Assembly: GCA_044225565.1 (NCBI GenBank)
Contig: JBGAIL010000197.1
Coordinates: forward strand, 1 to 8,470
Direction: 5' to 3'
Length of the DNA stretch: 8,470 bases
DNA from: CAVXAE01 sp044225565
GTDB taxonomy: Bacteria; Pseudomonadota; Gammaproteobacteria; Steroidobacterales; Steroidobacteraceae
Part shown: positions 1 to 6,774 of the stretch, piece after piece
Layout: every line of letters begins with the position of its first letter
Numbering within the stretch: position 1 is the first letter of the stretch
Position numbers and translations under genes: made by a program
Notes under the pieces: model-generated
What the model saw: only the letters and a program-made list of their open reading frames with translations
What the model was told of the DNA's origin: nothing
The model's database searches: none

Positions 1-126
1 GGCGCGTGCGTAGGCTTTCGCCATGTCTTCGGCCCCGCTGGTCGCAGCGCCGGCGCCTGCGCCCCGCGTCGAAGAACCAGCGGTGGCCCGGGCCGCCCGC
101 GCCCCTCGACCGATCTTCAGCTTCAT
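1..126 (-). CDS. Possible 5' end of an unrecognised gene, cut by the window edge
   Basis: An ATG at 126-124 on the minus strand opens a frame with no stop through position 1 (42 codons). It begins MKLKIGRGARAARA, continues Ala/Gly/Thr/Ser-rich, and ends at the edge with EDMAKAYARA. A GGGAG sequence about 10 bases upstream could be a ribosome binding site, and most third codon positions are G or C, as in the neighbouring genes. It lies 53 bases downstream of the TonB-dependent receptor stop on the same strand, so it could be the next gene of that operon. A second in-frame ATG at 24-22 is an alternative start. No domain is recognisable in the visible part, so I assign no function. The low-complexity composition means it could also be non-coding. 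Confidence 0.3.
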   Translation of the reverse strand, partial: MKLKIGRGARAARATAGSSTRGAGAGAATSGAEDMAKAYARA

Positions 127-179
127 CGGAAAACCGCTCCCGGGTTCGTTCGCATGCGTACTCTTGCGGCGCGCGCGGC

Positions 180-2738
180 TCACCAGTTGCCGCGTAACGT
201 GAGCACGTAGCTGCGGGGAGCGCCGTAGTAGTTGGAGCCTTCGGCGCCGCCGATGGCCGAGTAGTACTTCTCGTCGGAGAGATTCTCGCCGTACAGGCCC
301 AGGGTCCAGGCGCCGCCCAGGCGATACTGCACCGAGGCGTTCCACAACGCGTGGCGGCCTTGCGCGAAGTCGTACGGCACGTATTCCTCACTGCCCGGCG
401 CAGCCAGCGCAAACCCACTGACGTAGATCTTCGACTGTGCCACGACGCCGGCGCTGAGCGTCCATCGCGAGCGCTCGCCCGGCAGCTGCCACGTGCTCCA
501 CAGTTTGAGCATGTGCTTCGGCGTCAGGTTGAGGTTGTAGGTCGCGAAGGTCTCGCCGCCGTCGAACTGCTTCCTGCCGTACGTATAGCCGGCGAAGAGC
601 TGCCACCCCGGCAGCACCGTGCCACTGGCCTCGAGATCCATCCCGTCGACCGTGACGTTGGCCTGGCTCAGATAGCAGCAGCTGGCCCCTCTTCCGTTGG
701 GATCGGTGGGCGGATACCGCGGATCGAGCAGGCCTTCGCCGTTGCGCGCCACGCGATACACGGCGATGGCCGCAGTGATGCCGGTGAGCACCTCTCCTTT
801 CATGCCGAGCTCGAGGCTCGAGCCGGTGATCGGGCTCAGCGGACTGCCAGGCGGGGGCCCCTGCAGCATGCCGGCCTGCACCTTGAATGTTTCCCCGTAG
901 CTCAGGTAGCCGGTCCAGTGCTCCGCGAAATCCCAGGACAGTGCGGCGCTCGGAATGAAAGCCGTGTCCTCGCTGTGATCGTAGGTGTAGAGCGAGGACT
1001 CATCGAAGCTGCCGTCCGCGTTGAAGGGAGCCTCGTCGTACCGGGTCCAGAACTTTCCGTAGCGCCCGCCCAGGATCAGCCGCAGCGTACCGGTCAGCTG
1101 CGCGCCGAAGGTCGCGTAGAAGCCGCGCTGCGCCTGCCTCCACTGCGGATAGCCGTAGGAAGGCTCCAGACGGCTGGGCGCGGGATATCGGGAAGGATCG
1201 AAATCGATCACGTCGAACGGCTCACCGTCGAGGAACGGCTCGCCGTCGGCGCCGAACAGCTGATAGGCCTTGAAGCCGCTGCCGTCGGTCGAGGTGTAGT
1301 CGATGCCCATCGTGTAGGAATGCTCGCGACCGAACAGGCCGAGCTTGCCGCTGGCGGAAAGGTCCGCCATCTTCTGGATGCCGCGGTAGTCGGAGGTGAA
1401 GTAGTACCCCACCGGCCCCGTCCCGCTCACCGGATCCACGGCGCCATAGGGATACACCGCGCCGATCGGCCCTCCCTGCCGCATGCGCGTGACGTTGAGC
1501 TTGATCACGCTGCCCGCCCCGAGCTGCTGCTCGATGCGTGCGAAGACATCCTTCGTCGTGGAGTGCCATCTGTTCCATTCCGGCACCAGCGAGGCACTGC
1601 GCGGCAGTCCGAGATCCGTGCCATCGGCGTACAACGGCAGGCCGCCGATGGGATACCCGTCCTCCTTGCGCTTCTCGTAGCTCGCGCCGGCGATGAGCAG
1701 GGTGGACGGCGTGAGATCGAATTCCGCGGTGCCGAACAGGATGGCTCGCTCCGCGCTGGCCCGATCGTAGAAGTAGTCGTTCTGGTTGTACGCGCCCACG
1801 AGCCGGCCGCGCAGACGGCCGTCCTGGGCCAGCGGCCCGGTGACGTCCAGCTCGCCGCGATAGTCGTTCCAGCGCCCACCCGAAAGCGACAGTTGGATCT
1901 CCCGCGTCGGCCTGGCGCGCTTGCGAACGAGATTGATGACGCCGCCCGGCTCGCCCGCACCGGTATACATGCCGTCCACGCCGCGCAGGATTTCCACGCG
2001 CTCGTATTGAGCGGTGTCCGGCGTGAGATAGGAACCGAAGCCATAGAGGTTCCCGGGCGCACCGCCGTCGATCTGCACCGCCTGCACTTCGAAGCCGCGG
2101 GAGTAATAGAAATTGTCCACGGGCCCGAAGGTCTGCACGGCGATGCCCGTGGTCTGCTGCAGCACGTCCAGCAGCGAAGTGAGGTTCTGCACCTCGATGC
2201 GCTCGCGCGTGACGATGGTGACGGACTTCGGCACCTCGCGCAGCGACAGGCCGGACTTCGAGCCGACGCTCAGCCTGTCGTTCAATCCACCGAACACGAG
2301 CACTTCTTCCAGCTCGCCGTCCGTGGTGGCACTCGCAGGCTGGGCGCCGGACTGGGATGGCGCGCCGGCGGGAGGTTGCGCCCGCGCCAGGTGCACGGCG
2401 CTTTCGGAAGCCGTTCGCGCATTGCCCACCACGAAGGTGCGGTCGTTCACCTGCCGAACCGGCAATCCGGTGGGCGCGATGAGCAATTTGAGTGCGGCCG
2501 CCGGCTCGAGCTGGCCCTTGATGGAGGCCGACTGCTTCCCGAGCGCCTGCTCCCGATCGAACAGCACTTCCTTGTCCGCCTGCGCGGCGAACGATTCCAG
2601 CGCGACCGCCAGATCCTGCGCAGGGATGTCGAAGGACAGGGCGGCCTGCGCCCACGCCGCGGTGGCCAGTGCTCCGCCGAGCAGGAGCGACAGGCTCCAG
2701 TGATTGAAACGACGATCGTGCCGGGTACTCGTTCTCAT
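180..2738 (-). CDS. TonB-dependent siderophore-type receptor with N-terminal STN signalling domain
   Basis: This 852-residue outer-membrane receptor should import a siderophore or similar ligand using TonB/ExbBD energy. Residues 1-30 form a signal peptide, with a basic start, the hydrophobic run LSLLLGGALATAAWA, and cleavage after AWA. Residues about 34-104 are an STN domain (LSFDIPAQDLAVALESFA), the periplasmic signalling module of FecA/FpvA-type transducers. A linker of about 40 residues leads to a TonB-box-like EEVLVFG at 144-150. The plug follows at about 165-275 (EVPKSVTIVTRERI, then LRGVDGMYTGAGEPGGVINL). The rest is a 22-strand-type barrel ending with GENLSDEKYY and the aromatic C-terminus RGNW. 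The length suits an STN-bearing receptor. GGGGAG lies just before the ATG. Its position after sigma factor and FecR genes indicates a cell-surface signalling receptor. Ferric siderophore is the family default; the actual ligand cannot be read from the sequence. The only two cysteines are adjacent (687-688). Confidence 0.95.
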   Translation of the reverse strand: MRTSTRHDRRFNHWSLSLLLGGALATAAWAQAALSFDIPAQDLAVALESFAAQADKEVLFDREQALGKQSASIKGQLEPAAALKLLIAPTGLPVRQVNDRTFVVGNARTASESAVHLARAQPPAGAPSQSGAQPASATTDGELEEVLVFGGLNDRLSVGSKSGLSLREVPKSVTIVTRERIEVQNLTSLLDVLQQTTGIAVQTFGPVDNFYYSRGFEVQAVQIDGGAPGNLYGFGSYLTPDTAQYERVEILRGVDGMYTGAGEPGGVINLVRKRARPTREIQLSLSGGRWNDYRGELDVTGPLAQDGRLRGRLVGAYNQNDYFYDRASAERAILFGTAEFDLTPSTLLIAGASYEKRKEDGYPIGGLPLYADGTDLGLPRSASLVPEWNRWHSTTKDVFARIEQQLGAGSVIKLNVTRMRQGGPIGAVYPYGAVDPVSGTGPVGYYFTSDYRGIQKMADLSASGKLGLFGREHSYTMGIDYTSTDGSGFKAYQLFGADGEPFLDGEPFDVIDFDPSRYPAPSRLEPSYGYPQWRQAQRGFYATFGAQLTGTLRLILGGRYGKFWTRYDEAPFNADGSFDESSLYTYDHSEDTAFIPSAALSWDFAEHWTGYLSYGETFKVQAGMLQGPPPGSPLSPITGSSLELGMKGEVLTGITAAIAVYRVARNGEGLLDPRYPPTDPNGRGASCCYLSQANVTVDGMDLEASGTVLPGWQLFAGYTYGRKQFDGGETFATYNLNLTPKHMLKLWSTWQLPGERSRWTLSAGVVAQSKIYVSGFALAAPGSEEYVPYDFAQGRHALWNASVQYRLGGAWTLGLYGENLSDEKYYSAIGGAEGSNYYGAPRSYVLTLRGNW

Positions 2739-2791
2739 GGACTCCCCGTCTCACCGTTCTGAAGCCGGCGCCGTGCCGCCCCCTACCCGTA

Positions 2792-2817
2792 AGATGCCGA
2801 AGTCCCGCGGTTCCTCA
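2792..2817 (-). promoter_or_regulatory. Candidate ECF-sigma promoter element upstream of the receptor gene
   Basis: On the minus strand this reads TGAGGAA, 11 bases, CGGCATCT. The same two blocks at the same spacing occur upstream of the sigma factor gene (4470-4495). GGAA resembles the -35 element of many ECF-type promoters, and CATCT would lie at about -10. The GGAA-to-CATCT distance is slightly shorter than in classic RpoE or FecI promoters. The element starts on the fecR-like stop codon and ends 53 bases before the receptor ATG, which would allow separate induction of the receptor. The assignment as a promoter is inferred from repetition and position. Confidence 0.5.
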
Positions 2818-3915
2818 TTCCGGCCGTTGGCGCAGCACGGTGACGCGCGGCCCACGCTCTTCGATGCGCACCGCGTAGAAGCTCGAGATGGCCGCGAGGA
2901 AATTCTCCGGGCGCGTGGTGGAGAAGACGCCGCTGACGGGCAGGCGGGCGAGCCCCGGATCCTCGATGGCGATCTGGTGGTCGTTGTATCGATTGAACTC
3001 CGCCACCGCGTCCTGCAGCAGCTCGCCGCGGAAGACGAGCCTGCCGTGCTGCCAGCTGGTGGACTGCTCCGTGTCCGCGATGGCGACGGACATCTCGCCC
3101 TGCCCTTTGGCGATGAGTTCCTCACCTGCCTGGAGATAATGCCTGTCCAGCGCGGGGATGTAGCGCGCGATACCGTTGCGGGACAGCGGGTCCACGCGCA
3201 CCCGCCCTTCCAGCAGCACCACCTTGGCCCGCTCGCGCTCCACCCGCACATCGAATTGCGTGCCCAGTGCGGTGACGATGAGCTGCCCGGCTGCCACGGT
3301 GAAAGGCCTGCCCTTGTCGCTCGCGACGTCGAACAGCGCCTGCCCGCTCAGCAGGCGCACGTTGCGGCTCTTCGGCGTCAGCTCCACTTCCACCTGGCTC
3401 GCCGTATTCAAAGTGAGCGCCGAGCCGTCGGAGAGACGGACCGTGCGGAATTCGCCCTTGCGGGTCTCGTAGCGAGCCCTGGGACTCGGATGCGCCGCGG
3501 CGATTCGAGATGTGGCCTTGACGACAGGCTCTCCCGGACTCGAAGAGCCCGGCTGCCCCGCATCGTGGGACACGAGTGCGATGGTCAGCACCGCGAGCAG
3601 GATTCCGGCTGCCACCGCGGCGGGGACGTTGCCCAACAGGAGCGGACCCCGCCTCTTCTCCGCCAGCGCCTCCTCGCGCATCCTGACGATGCCGGGCTGC
3701 GCCGCCGCGGCGTGAATCCGCTCGAGCGGCTCACGCAAAGCGGCCAGGGCCGCCTCGTTCTGCGGATCGCCGCGCCAGCGTTCGAACTCCGCTGCCTCGT
3801 CACTGCGGAAGAGCCCGAGCTCCCGGCGCGCGAGCCAGCGGGCCGCGGCGGCCTCTGGCGATTCGCTCGCGGCACCGCGCGATTCATCTTTCCCGGCTCG
3901 GGCGAACCATCTCAT
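2815..3915 (-). CDS. FecR-family anti-sigma/sigma regulator
   Basis: This 366-residue inner-membrane regulator should hold the adjacent ECF sigma factor and receive the signal from the receptor's STN domain. Residues about 20-65 match the cytoplasmic N-terminal FecR region (DUF4880-like: AAARWLARRELGLF, then EFERWRGDPQNEAALAAL). A single hydrophobic segment at about 96-116 spans the membrane. The periplasmic FecR domain is at about 145-240 (RTVRLSDGSALTLNTAS, LLSGQALFDVA, TALGTQFDVRVE, VVLLEGRV). The C-terminal part, about 290-362 (GRLVFRGELLQDAVAEFNRY and VSGVFSTT), has the STN-like fold expected for contact with the receptor. Its ATG overlaps the sigma factor stop as ATGA, which implies translational coupling. 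The receptor gene follows after 76 bases. The length is slightly above the usual 310-340. Whether it acts as a pure anti-sigma factor or also as a pro-sigma factor cannot be told from sequence. Confidence 0.93.
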   Translation of the reverse strand: MRWFARAGKDESRGAASESPEAAAARWLARRELGLFRSDEAAEFERWRGDPQNEAALAALREPLERIHAAAAQPGIVRMREEALAEKRRGPLLLGNVPAAVAAGILLAVLTIALVSHDAGQPGSSSPGEPVVKATSRIAAAHPSPRARYETRKGEFRTVRLSDGSALTLNTASQVEVELTPKSRNVRLLSGQALFDVASDKGRPFTVAAGQLIVTALGTQFDVRVERERAKVVLLEGRVRVDPLSRNGIARYIPALDRHYLQAGEELIAKGQGEMSVAIADTEQSTSWQHGRLVFRGELLQDAVAEFNRYNDHQIAIEDPGLARLPVSGVFSTTRPENFLAAISSFYAVRIEERGPRVTVLRQRPE

Positions 3916-4427
3916 TTCAGTCGTTCCTTGAGGTGCAGCAGCGCGCGGATCATGTCCTTTTCAACCGTGCTCACCGACACGCCGAGGTGGCGGGCGATCT
4001 CGGCGCCTCTCATCTCCTCGAACCGGCTCAGGATGAAGACGTGTCGAACGCGGCTGGGCAGCTCCCGCAGGGAGACTTCGATCTGGGCACAGGCATCTCG
4101 GGCCAGGTGCACGCGCTCGGCGGAAAAATCCTCATCCCCCTCGAGCAGCCCCGCGCTCAGGAACGGCGCGCCCACGCCGCCGTGCCGGGCGAGCCGCCGC
4201 CCCCGCTCTCGCAGCAGGTTGGCGGCCACCTGGAAGATGTAGCCGGGCAGATTGTCGATGTGGCTCTGCGGCTGCCGGTTGAGCAGCCGGACGAACACTT
4301 CCTGCACCAGGTCGTCGACGTCCGCGCGGTCGCTGCCGAGCCGGCGCCGGAAATACTGGCGCAGCGCCGCGGCGTGCTGCTCCAGGGCGGCGCGGGGGTC
4401 CGGGCGAGGCTCGAGGTTCTGCGTCAC
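3912..4427 (-). CDS. FecI-type ECF RNA polymerase sigma factor
   Basis: This 171-residue sigma-70 family protein has only regions 2 and 4, the architecture and length of ECF (group IV) sigma factors. Region 2 is at about 18-80, with the core-binding motif DDLVQEVFVRLL at 38-49 and the DNA-contacting stretch PGYIFQVAANLLRERGRR. Region 4 is at about 118-169 (LRELPSRVRHVFILSRFEEM followed by the helix-turn-helix AEIARHLGVSVSTVEKDMI). The downstream fecR-like and receptor genes place it in the iron-starvation (FecI-like) class. The start is GTG; an in-frame TAA lies 27 bases upstream with no other start between them. No good Shine-Dalgarno sits at normal distance (AAGGA is about 24 bases away), so initiation may be weak. 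The bipartite element at 4470-4495 suggests autoregulation. Confidence 0.93.
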   Translation of the reverse strand: MTQNLEPRPDPRAALEQHAAALRQYFRRRLGSDRADVDDLVQEVFVRLLNRQPQSHIDNLPGYIFQVAANLLRERGRRLARHGGVGAPFLSAGLLEGDEDFSAERVHLARDACAQIEVSLRELPSRVRHVFILSRFEEMRGAEIARHLGVSVSTVEKDMIRALLHLKERLK

Positions 4428-4469
4428 GGCGGATGGATGGGCGTGGGAAGGTCCTTAATCCATATATAG

Positions 4470-4495
4470 AGATGCCGCTGGGGGCTGTTTCCTCA
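4470..4495 (-). promoter_or_regulatory. Candidate ECF-sigma promoter element upstream of the sigma factor gene
   Basis: On the minus strand this reads TGAGGAA, 11 bases, CGGCATCT. It is the same pair of blocks and spacing as at 2792-2817 before the receptor gene, while the bases between the blocks differ. It is followed by the AT-rich TCTATATATGG, lies 42 bases before the GTG of the sigma gene, and sits in a 116-bp intergenic region. The simplest reading is a promoter recognised by the cognate ECF sigma factor, giving autoregulation. Binding by another regulator is the alternative. I see no convincing housekeeping promoter pair at usual spacing here. Confidence 0.5.
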
Positions 4496-4543
4496 ATTGG
4501 CGGTGGAAGAAATCGAGCACGCGGACGACCTGCCGCCGGGCCC

Positions 4544-6544
4544 TCAGTAATTCATGCCGAAGCTCAGGAGCCTGAAGGCCACCGCGATCCACAGAATGAC
4601 CGTGTAGCTCGCCACCAGCACGAGCGCCCACAGCTTCGCGAAGAGACCATTTCCAGGCGTGCGCCACACGGCGATGGCACGCCGCGCGGCGAGAACCAGG
4701 CCACCGACGAAGCACACGAGCGCGGCAATCTTCAGCAGCAGGATGATCGGGTCGAGCCCCGGGCCCATGATGTCGAGCTTGGACAGCATGGTGGAGACCA
4801 GCACGGCAAGGCCGACGAACACCAGCAGCGTCGCGAGGTTCACCCAGCGCAGCGGTCGCTCACCGCTTCGCGGGCCGACGCGCGTTGACTCAGCGCGCAC
4901 ACCATAGCGGCGACGGGCAATCGCCCCTGCAGGCCACGCGAGAGTGCTGAGCAGCAATGCACCGAGCGAAACGAACAGCGCCGGCAGCAGCCACGCGGAG
5001 GATCGCCACCACGGCGCAGGGTCGTACACCATGATGGGCGCGAGCTCATCGCTGCTCATCCGCACGACTTTTCCGTCTTTCACCTCGGCAGCGAGGCGCT
5101 GGCCACCAGCGACATCGCGCCAGACGAAGGGTGCGATCTCGCGCCAGGTGCGCGGCTCGCCGCTGAAATCGTCGAAGCCGGAGACGACCAGCGAGCCATC
5201 GGGCTTTGCCGAGACCTTCGTCTGACCGAAAAGGCCGAGCGCGGCGATGAAGCTCGTTGCAGAGCGGCGCGACACCTCGTACACGCCGGTCATGAGCGCA
5301 GCGTGCTTCTCGGCGAGCGCGGGGTCGACGCTACCCTCCGGCATCGGGCCTGGCAGATAGCGGTCCGCGAAGCCTTCGAACAGCGCCGAGCGCAAGGGAT
5401 GCACGGCGCCCTCCTTGCCGCCGCTGTTGAACGACATGTAGAGGCCGACGCCATCGTCCAGGAACAGGTGCAGATCGCTGTGGAACAGCGTGGTGTCGCC
5501 GCCATGCGATATGACGCGGCGGCCGTTGATGCTGCTCTCATAGAACCCGAGCGCCATGCGGTTCAGCGGGCCGATGCCGGGCGCGCGCCAGTCGTGCATC
5601 AACTGAGCGGTGCGCTCGCTCATCAGGCGCGCGTCGCCGAGCCGGCCGTTCTGCAGATGCGCGATCATGAAGCGCGCCATGTCGGTGGCCGTGGAGGAAA
5701 GCCCGCCGGCGGGCGAGTGGGGAATCAGCTCGAAACGGCCGGGCTCCGCCGTGGCCTGCGGATAGCCTTTCGACATGTCTGCCGCAAGGCTCTCCGGCAG
5801 CGGCTGGACGAACGTGGAATGCGTCATGCCGAGCGGCTGGAAGATGTGGGTCTCGACGTAGCGCTCGAACGGCATGCCCGACACGCGCTCGACGATGTAG
5901 CCGGCCACGGCGGTGCCGTAATTCGAGTAGGCCGGCGTGCTGCCGGCGGGATAGATGCGCGCGGGCGTCCAGCGCTTCACCGCTTCGCCGAGCGAAGGCA
6001 GCTTCGCGGGTGGAAAGGCGATGAGGTTCTTGAGGGCTTCCTCGAATCCCGGCCGGTGCGTCATGAGGTGGCGCATCGTGATCGGGCCGTCGTCGCGCGC
6101 GGGAATGCGGAAGTCGAGGTACGTATTGATGTCGCGATCCAGATCGACCTTGCCTTCGTCGACCAGCTGCATGACGGCGGTCCACGTGAAGAGCTTGGAG
6201 ACGGAGCCGGGCCTGAACAGCGTGCGATCCGCGAGCACAGGCGCTTTCTTCCCGACGTCGGAGAAGCCATAGCCCTTGGCGAAGAGCAGCTCGCCGTCCT
6301 TGACGACGGCGACGACGGCGCCAGGCACCCCGCCCCGCTCGAGCGAATACGGCAGGAGGCCGTCGAGCCAGGATTCGAGATCGGTTGCGGTGAGCGCGCG
6401 CGCTGCGCCGGGTGCGGGCAGGCCGGCTTCGACGCCGGCTTGAGGAGCCGGGAGCGGCGCGGGCGGCTGCTGCGCCTGCGCGGCAAGGGCCAGGTTAAGG
6501 GCAAGGGAAGCGCAAAGCAGTGCGACGAGCCGGATGGATGCCAC
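4544..6544 (-). CDS. Serine hydrolase, class C beta-lactamase/PBP family, with C-terminal membrane segments
   Basis: This 666-residue protein has a signal peptide (residues 1-24, ending AAQAQ) and a periplasmic serine hydrolase domain at about 52-395. All three family motifs are visible: SxxK as S114-V-S-K117, YxN as Y206-S-N208, and the KTG-equivalent H347-G-G349 (ISHGGDTTLF). Residues about 405-508 form a beta-rich accessory domain (LMTGVYEVSRR, then TKVSAKPDGSLVVSG). Four hydrophobic segments follow at about 515-540, 567-588, 598-620 and 636-661, anchoring it in the inner membrane. Substrates in this family range from cell-wall peptides to D-amino-acid peptides and esters; beta-lactam resistance should not be assumed. 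The start is GTG, supported by AAGGGG six bases upstream. It reads toward the sigma factor gene and ends 116 bases before it. It may be an independent unit; a functional link to the uptake system is only suggested by proximity. Confidence 0.92.
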   Translation of the reverse strand: MASIRLVALLCASLALNLALAAQAQQPPAPLPAPQAGVEAGLPAPGAARALTATDLESWLDGLLPYSLERGGVPGAVVAVVKDGELLFAKGYGFSDVGKKAPVLADRTLFRPGSVSKLFTWTAVMQLVDEGKVDLDRDINTYLDFRIPARDDGPITMRHLMTHRPGFEEALKNLIAFPPAKLPSLGEAVKRWTPARIYPAGSTPAYSNYGTAVAGYIVERVSGMPFERYVETHIFQPLGMTHSTFVQPLPESLAADMSKGYPQATAEPGRFELIPHSPAGGLSSTATDMARFMIAHLQNGRLGDARLMSERTAQLMHDWRAPGIGPLNRMALGFYESSINGRRVISHGGDTTLFHSDLHLFLDDGVGLYMSFNSGGKEGAVHPLRSALFEGFADRYLPGPMPEGSVDPALAEKHAALMTGVYEVSRRSATSFIAALGLFGQTKVSAKPDGSLVVSGFDDFSGEPRTWREIAPFVWRDVAGGQRLAAEVKDGKVVRMSSDELAPIMVYDPAPWWRSSAWLLPALFVSLGALLLSTLAWPAGAIARRRYGVRAESTRVGPRSGERPLRWVNLATLLVFVGLAVLVSTMLSKLDIMGPGLDPIILLLKIAALVCFVGGLVLAARRAIAVWRTPGNGLFAKLWALVLVASYTVILWIAVAFRLLSFGMNY

Positions 6545-6616
6545 GTGAGCCCCTTCGGTGCTGCCCGGGCTGGCCAGCCTCCGGAATGGTGACGGCGGCC
6601 GCCGGAAAGCTTTTAT

Positions 6617-6626
6617 CCTGATCAGG
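6617..6626. repeat. Perfect 10-bp palindrome CCTGATCAGG near the hydrolase transcription start
   Basis: CCTGATCAGG is its own reverse complement. It overlaps the expected transcription start (about 6622) of the hydrolase promoter. It could be an operator for a dimeric repressor, but short palindromes of this size also arise by chance. Confidence 0.3.
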
Positions 6627-6628
6627 CA

Positions 6629-6656
6629 ATCATGCGCCTGTATGGAGAATTGTCAA
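6629..6656 (-). promoter_or_regulatory. Predicted sigma-70 promoter of the serine hydrolase gene
   Basis: On the minus strand a perfect -35 hexamer TTGACA (6656-6651) is followed after 16 bases by CATGAT (6634-6629), a four-of-six match to TATAAT. Transcription would start near 6622, leaving an untranslated leader of about 78 bases before the GTG at 6544. It lies in the 230-bp divergent region shared with hipBA. Confidence 0.55.
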
Positions 6657-6733
6657 CGAGGGCGGGCCCGGGACCGAGGGGCGATCGGGCCCCAGGGCCG
6701 GGAAGCCCCGACCTTGCGGCCTCTTGAGCTAAA

Positions 6734-6771
6734 ATAGAATTGACCAAAATGGCCTTTTTGATAAATTCTAT
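6734..6771. promoter_or_regulatory. 38-bp near-palindrome, probable hipBA operator
   Basis: The outer arms ATAGAATT (6734-6741) and AATTCTAT (6764-6771) are perfect inverted repeats. They share their centre (between 6752 and 6753) with an inner imperfect palindrome CAAAATGGCCTTTTTG (6745-6760). Over the whole element 16 of 19 base pairs are symmetric. It is an AT-rich island in GC-rich DNA, ends three bases before the hipB ATG, and covers the predicted promoter. HipB-type antitoxins are dimers that autorepress through inverted repeats, so this is the natural operator. It does not match the E. coli TATCC-N8-GGATA sequence. Confidence 0.7.
6740..6767 (+). promoter_or_regulatory. Predicted hipBA promoter, possibly giving a leaderless transcript
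   Basis: TTGACC (6740-6745, five of six -35 bases) is followed after 16 bases by TAAATT (6762-6767, four of six -10 bases). The expected start point is about seven bases downstream, at 6774-6775, which is the A of the hipB ATG. No Shine-Dalgarno sequence precedes that ATG. An alternative -10, TAGAAT at 6735-6740, would give a normal short leader but has only a poor -35. Confidence 0.45.
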
Positions 6772-6774
6772 GTT

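Noticed and set aside
351..2762. Long plus-strand open frame (803 codons) antisense to the receptor
   Set aside because: Its translation is Arg/His/Glu/Ala-rich with no domain, whereas the minus-strand frame has a complete receptor from signal peptide to C-terminal aromatic residue. Long antisense frames are expected in GC-rich genes.
2704..4242. Plus-strand open frame of 512 codons antisense to the FecR and sigma genes
   Set aside because: It crosses two well-supported minus-strand genes and the intergenic region, has low-complexity composition and no recognisable motif.
5303..6592. Plus-strand open frame of 429 codons antisense to the hydrolase
   Set aside because: It is a mirror frame of the hydrolase, whose SxxK, YxN and HGG motifs establish the real reading. 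The product is His/Arg/Val-rich with no domain.
6614..6630. TATCC followed by a palindrome, compared with the E. coli hip operator TATCC-N8-GGATA
   Set aside because: Only the left half-site is present; the position of the right half reads CAATC. The palindrome next to hipB is a much better operator.
6678..6693. GC-rich hairpin GGGGC-GATCGG-GCCCC in the divergent region, considered as a terminator
   Set aside because: The stem is only five pairs with no T-run, and it lies between divergent genes where no transcript is expected to end. Such stems are common in GC-rich spacers.
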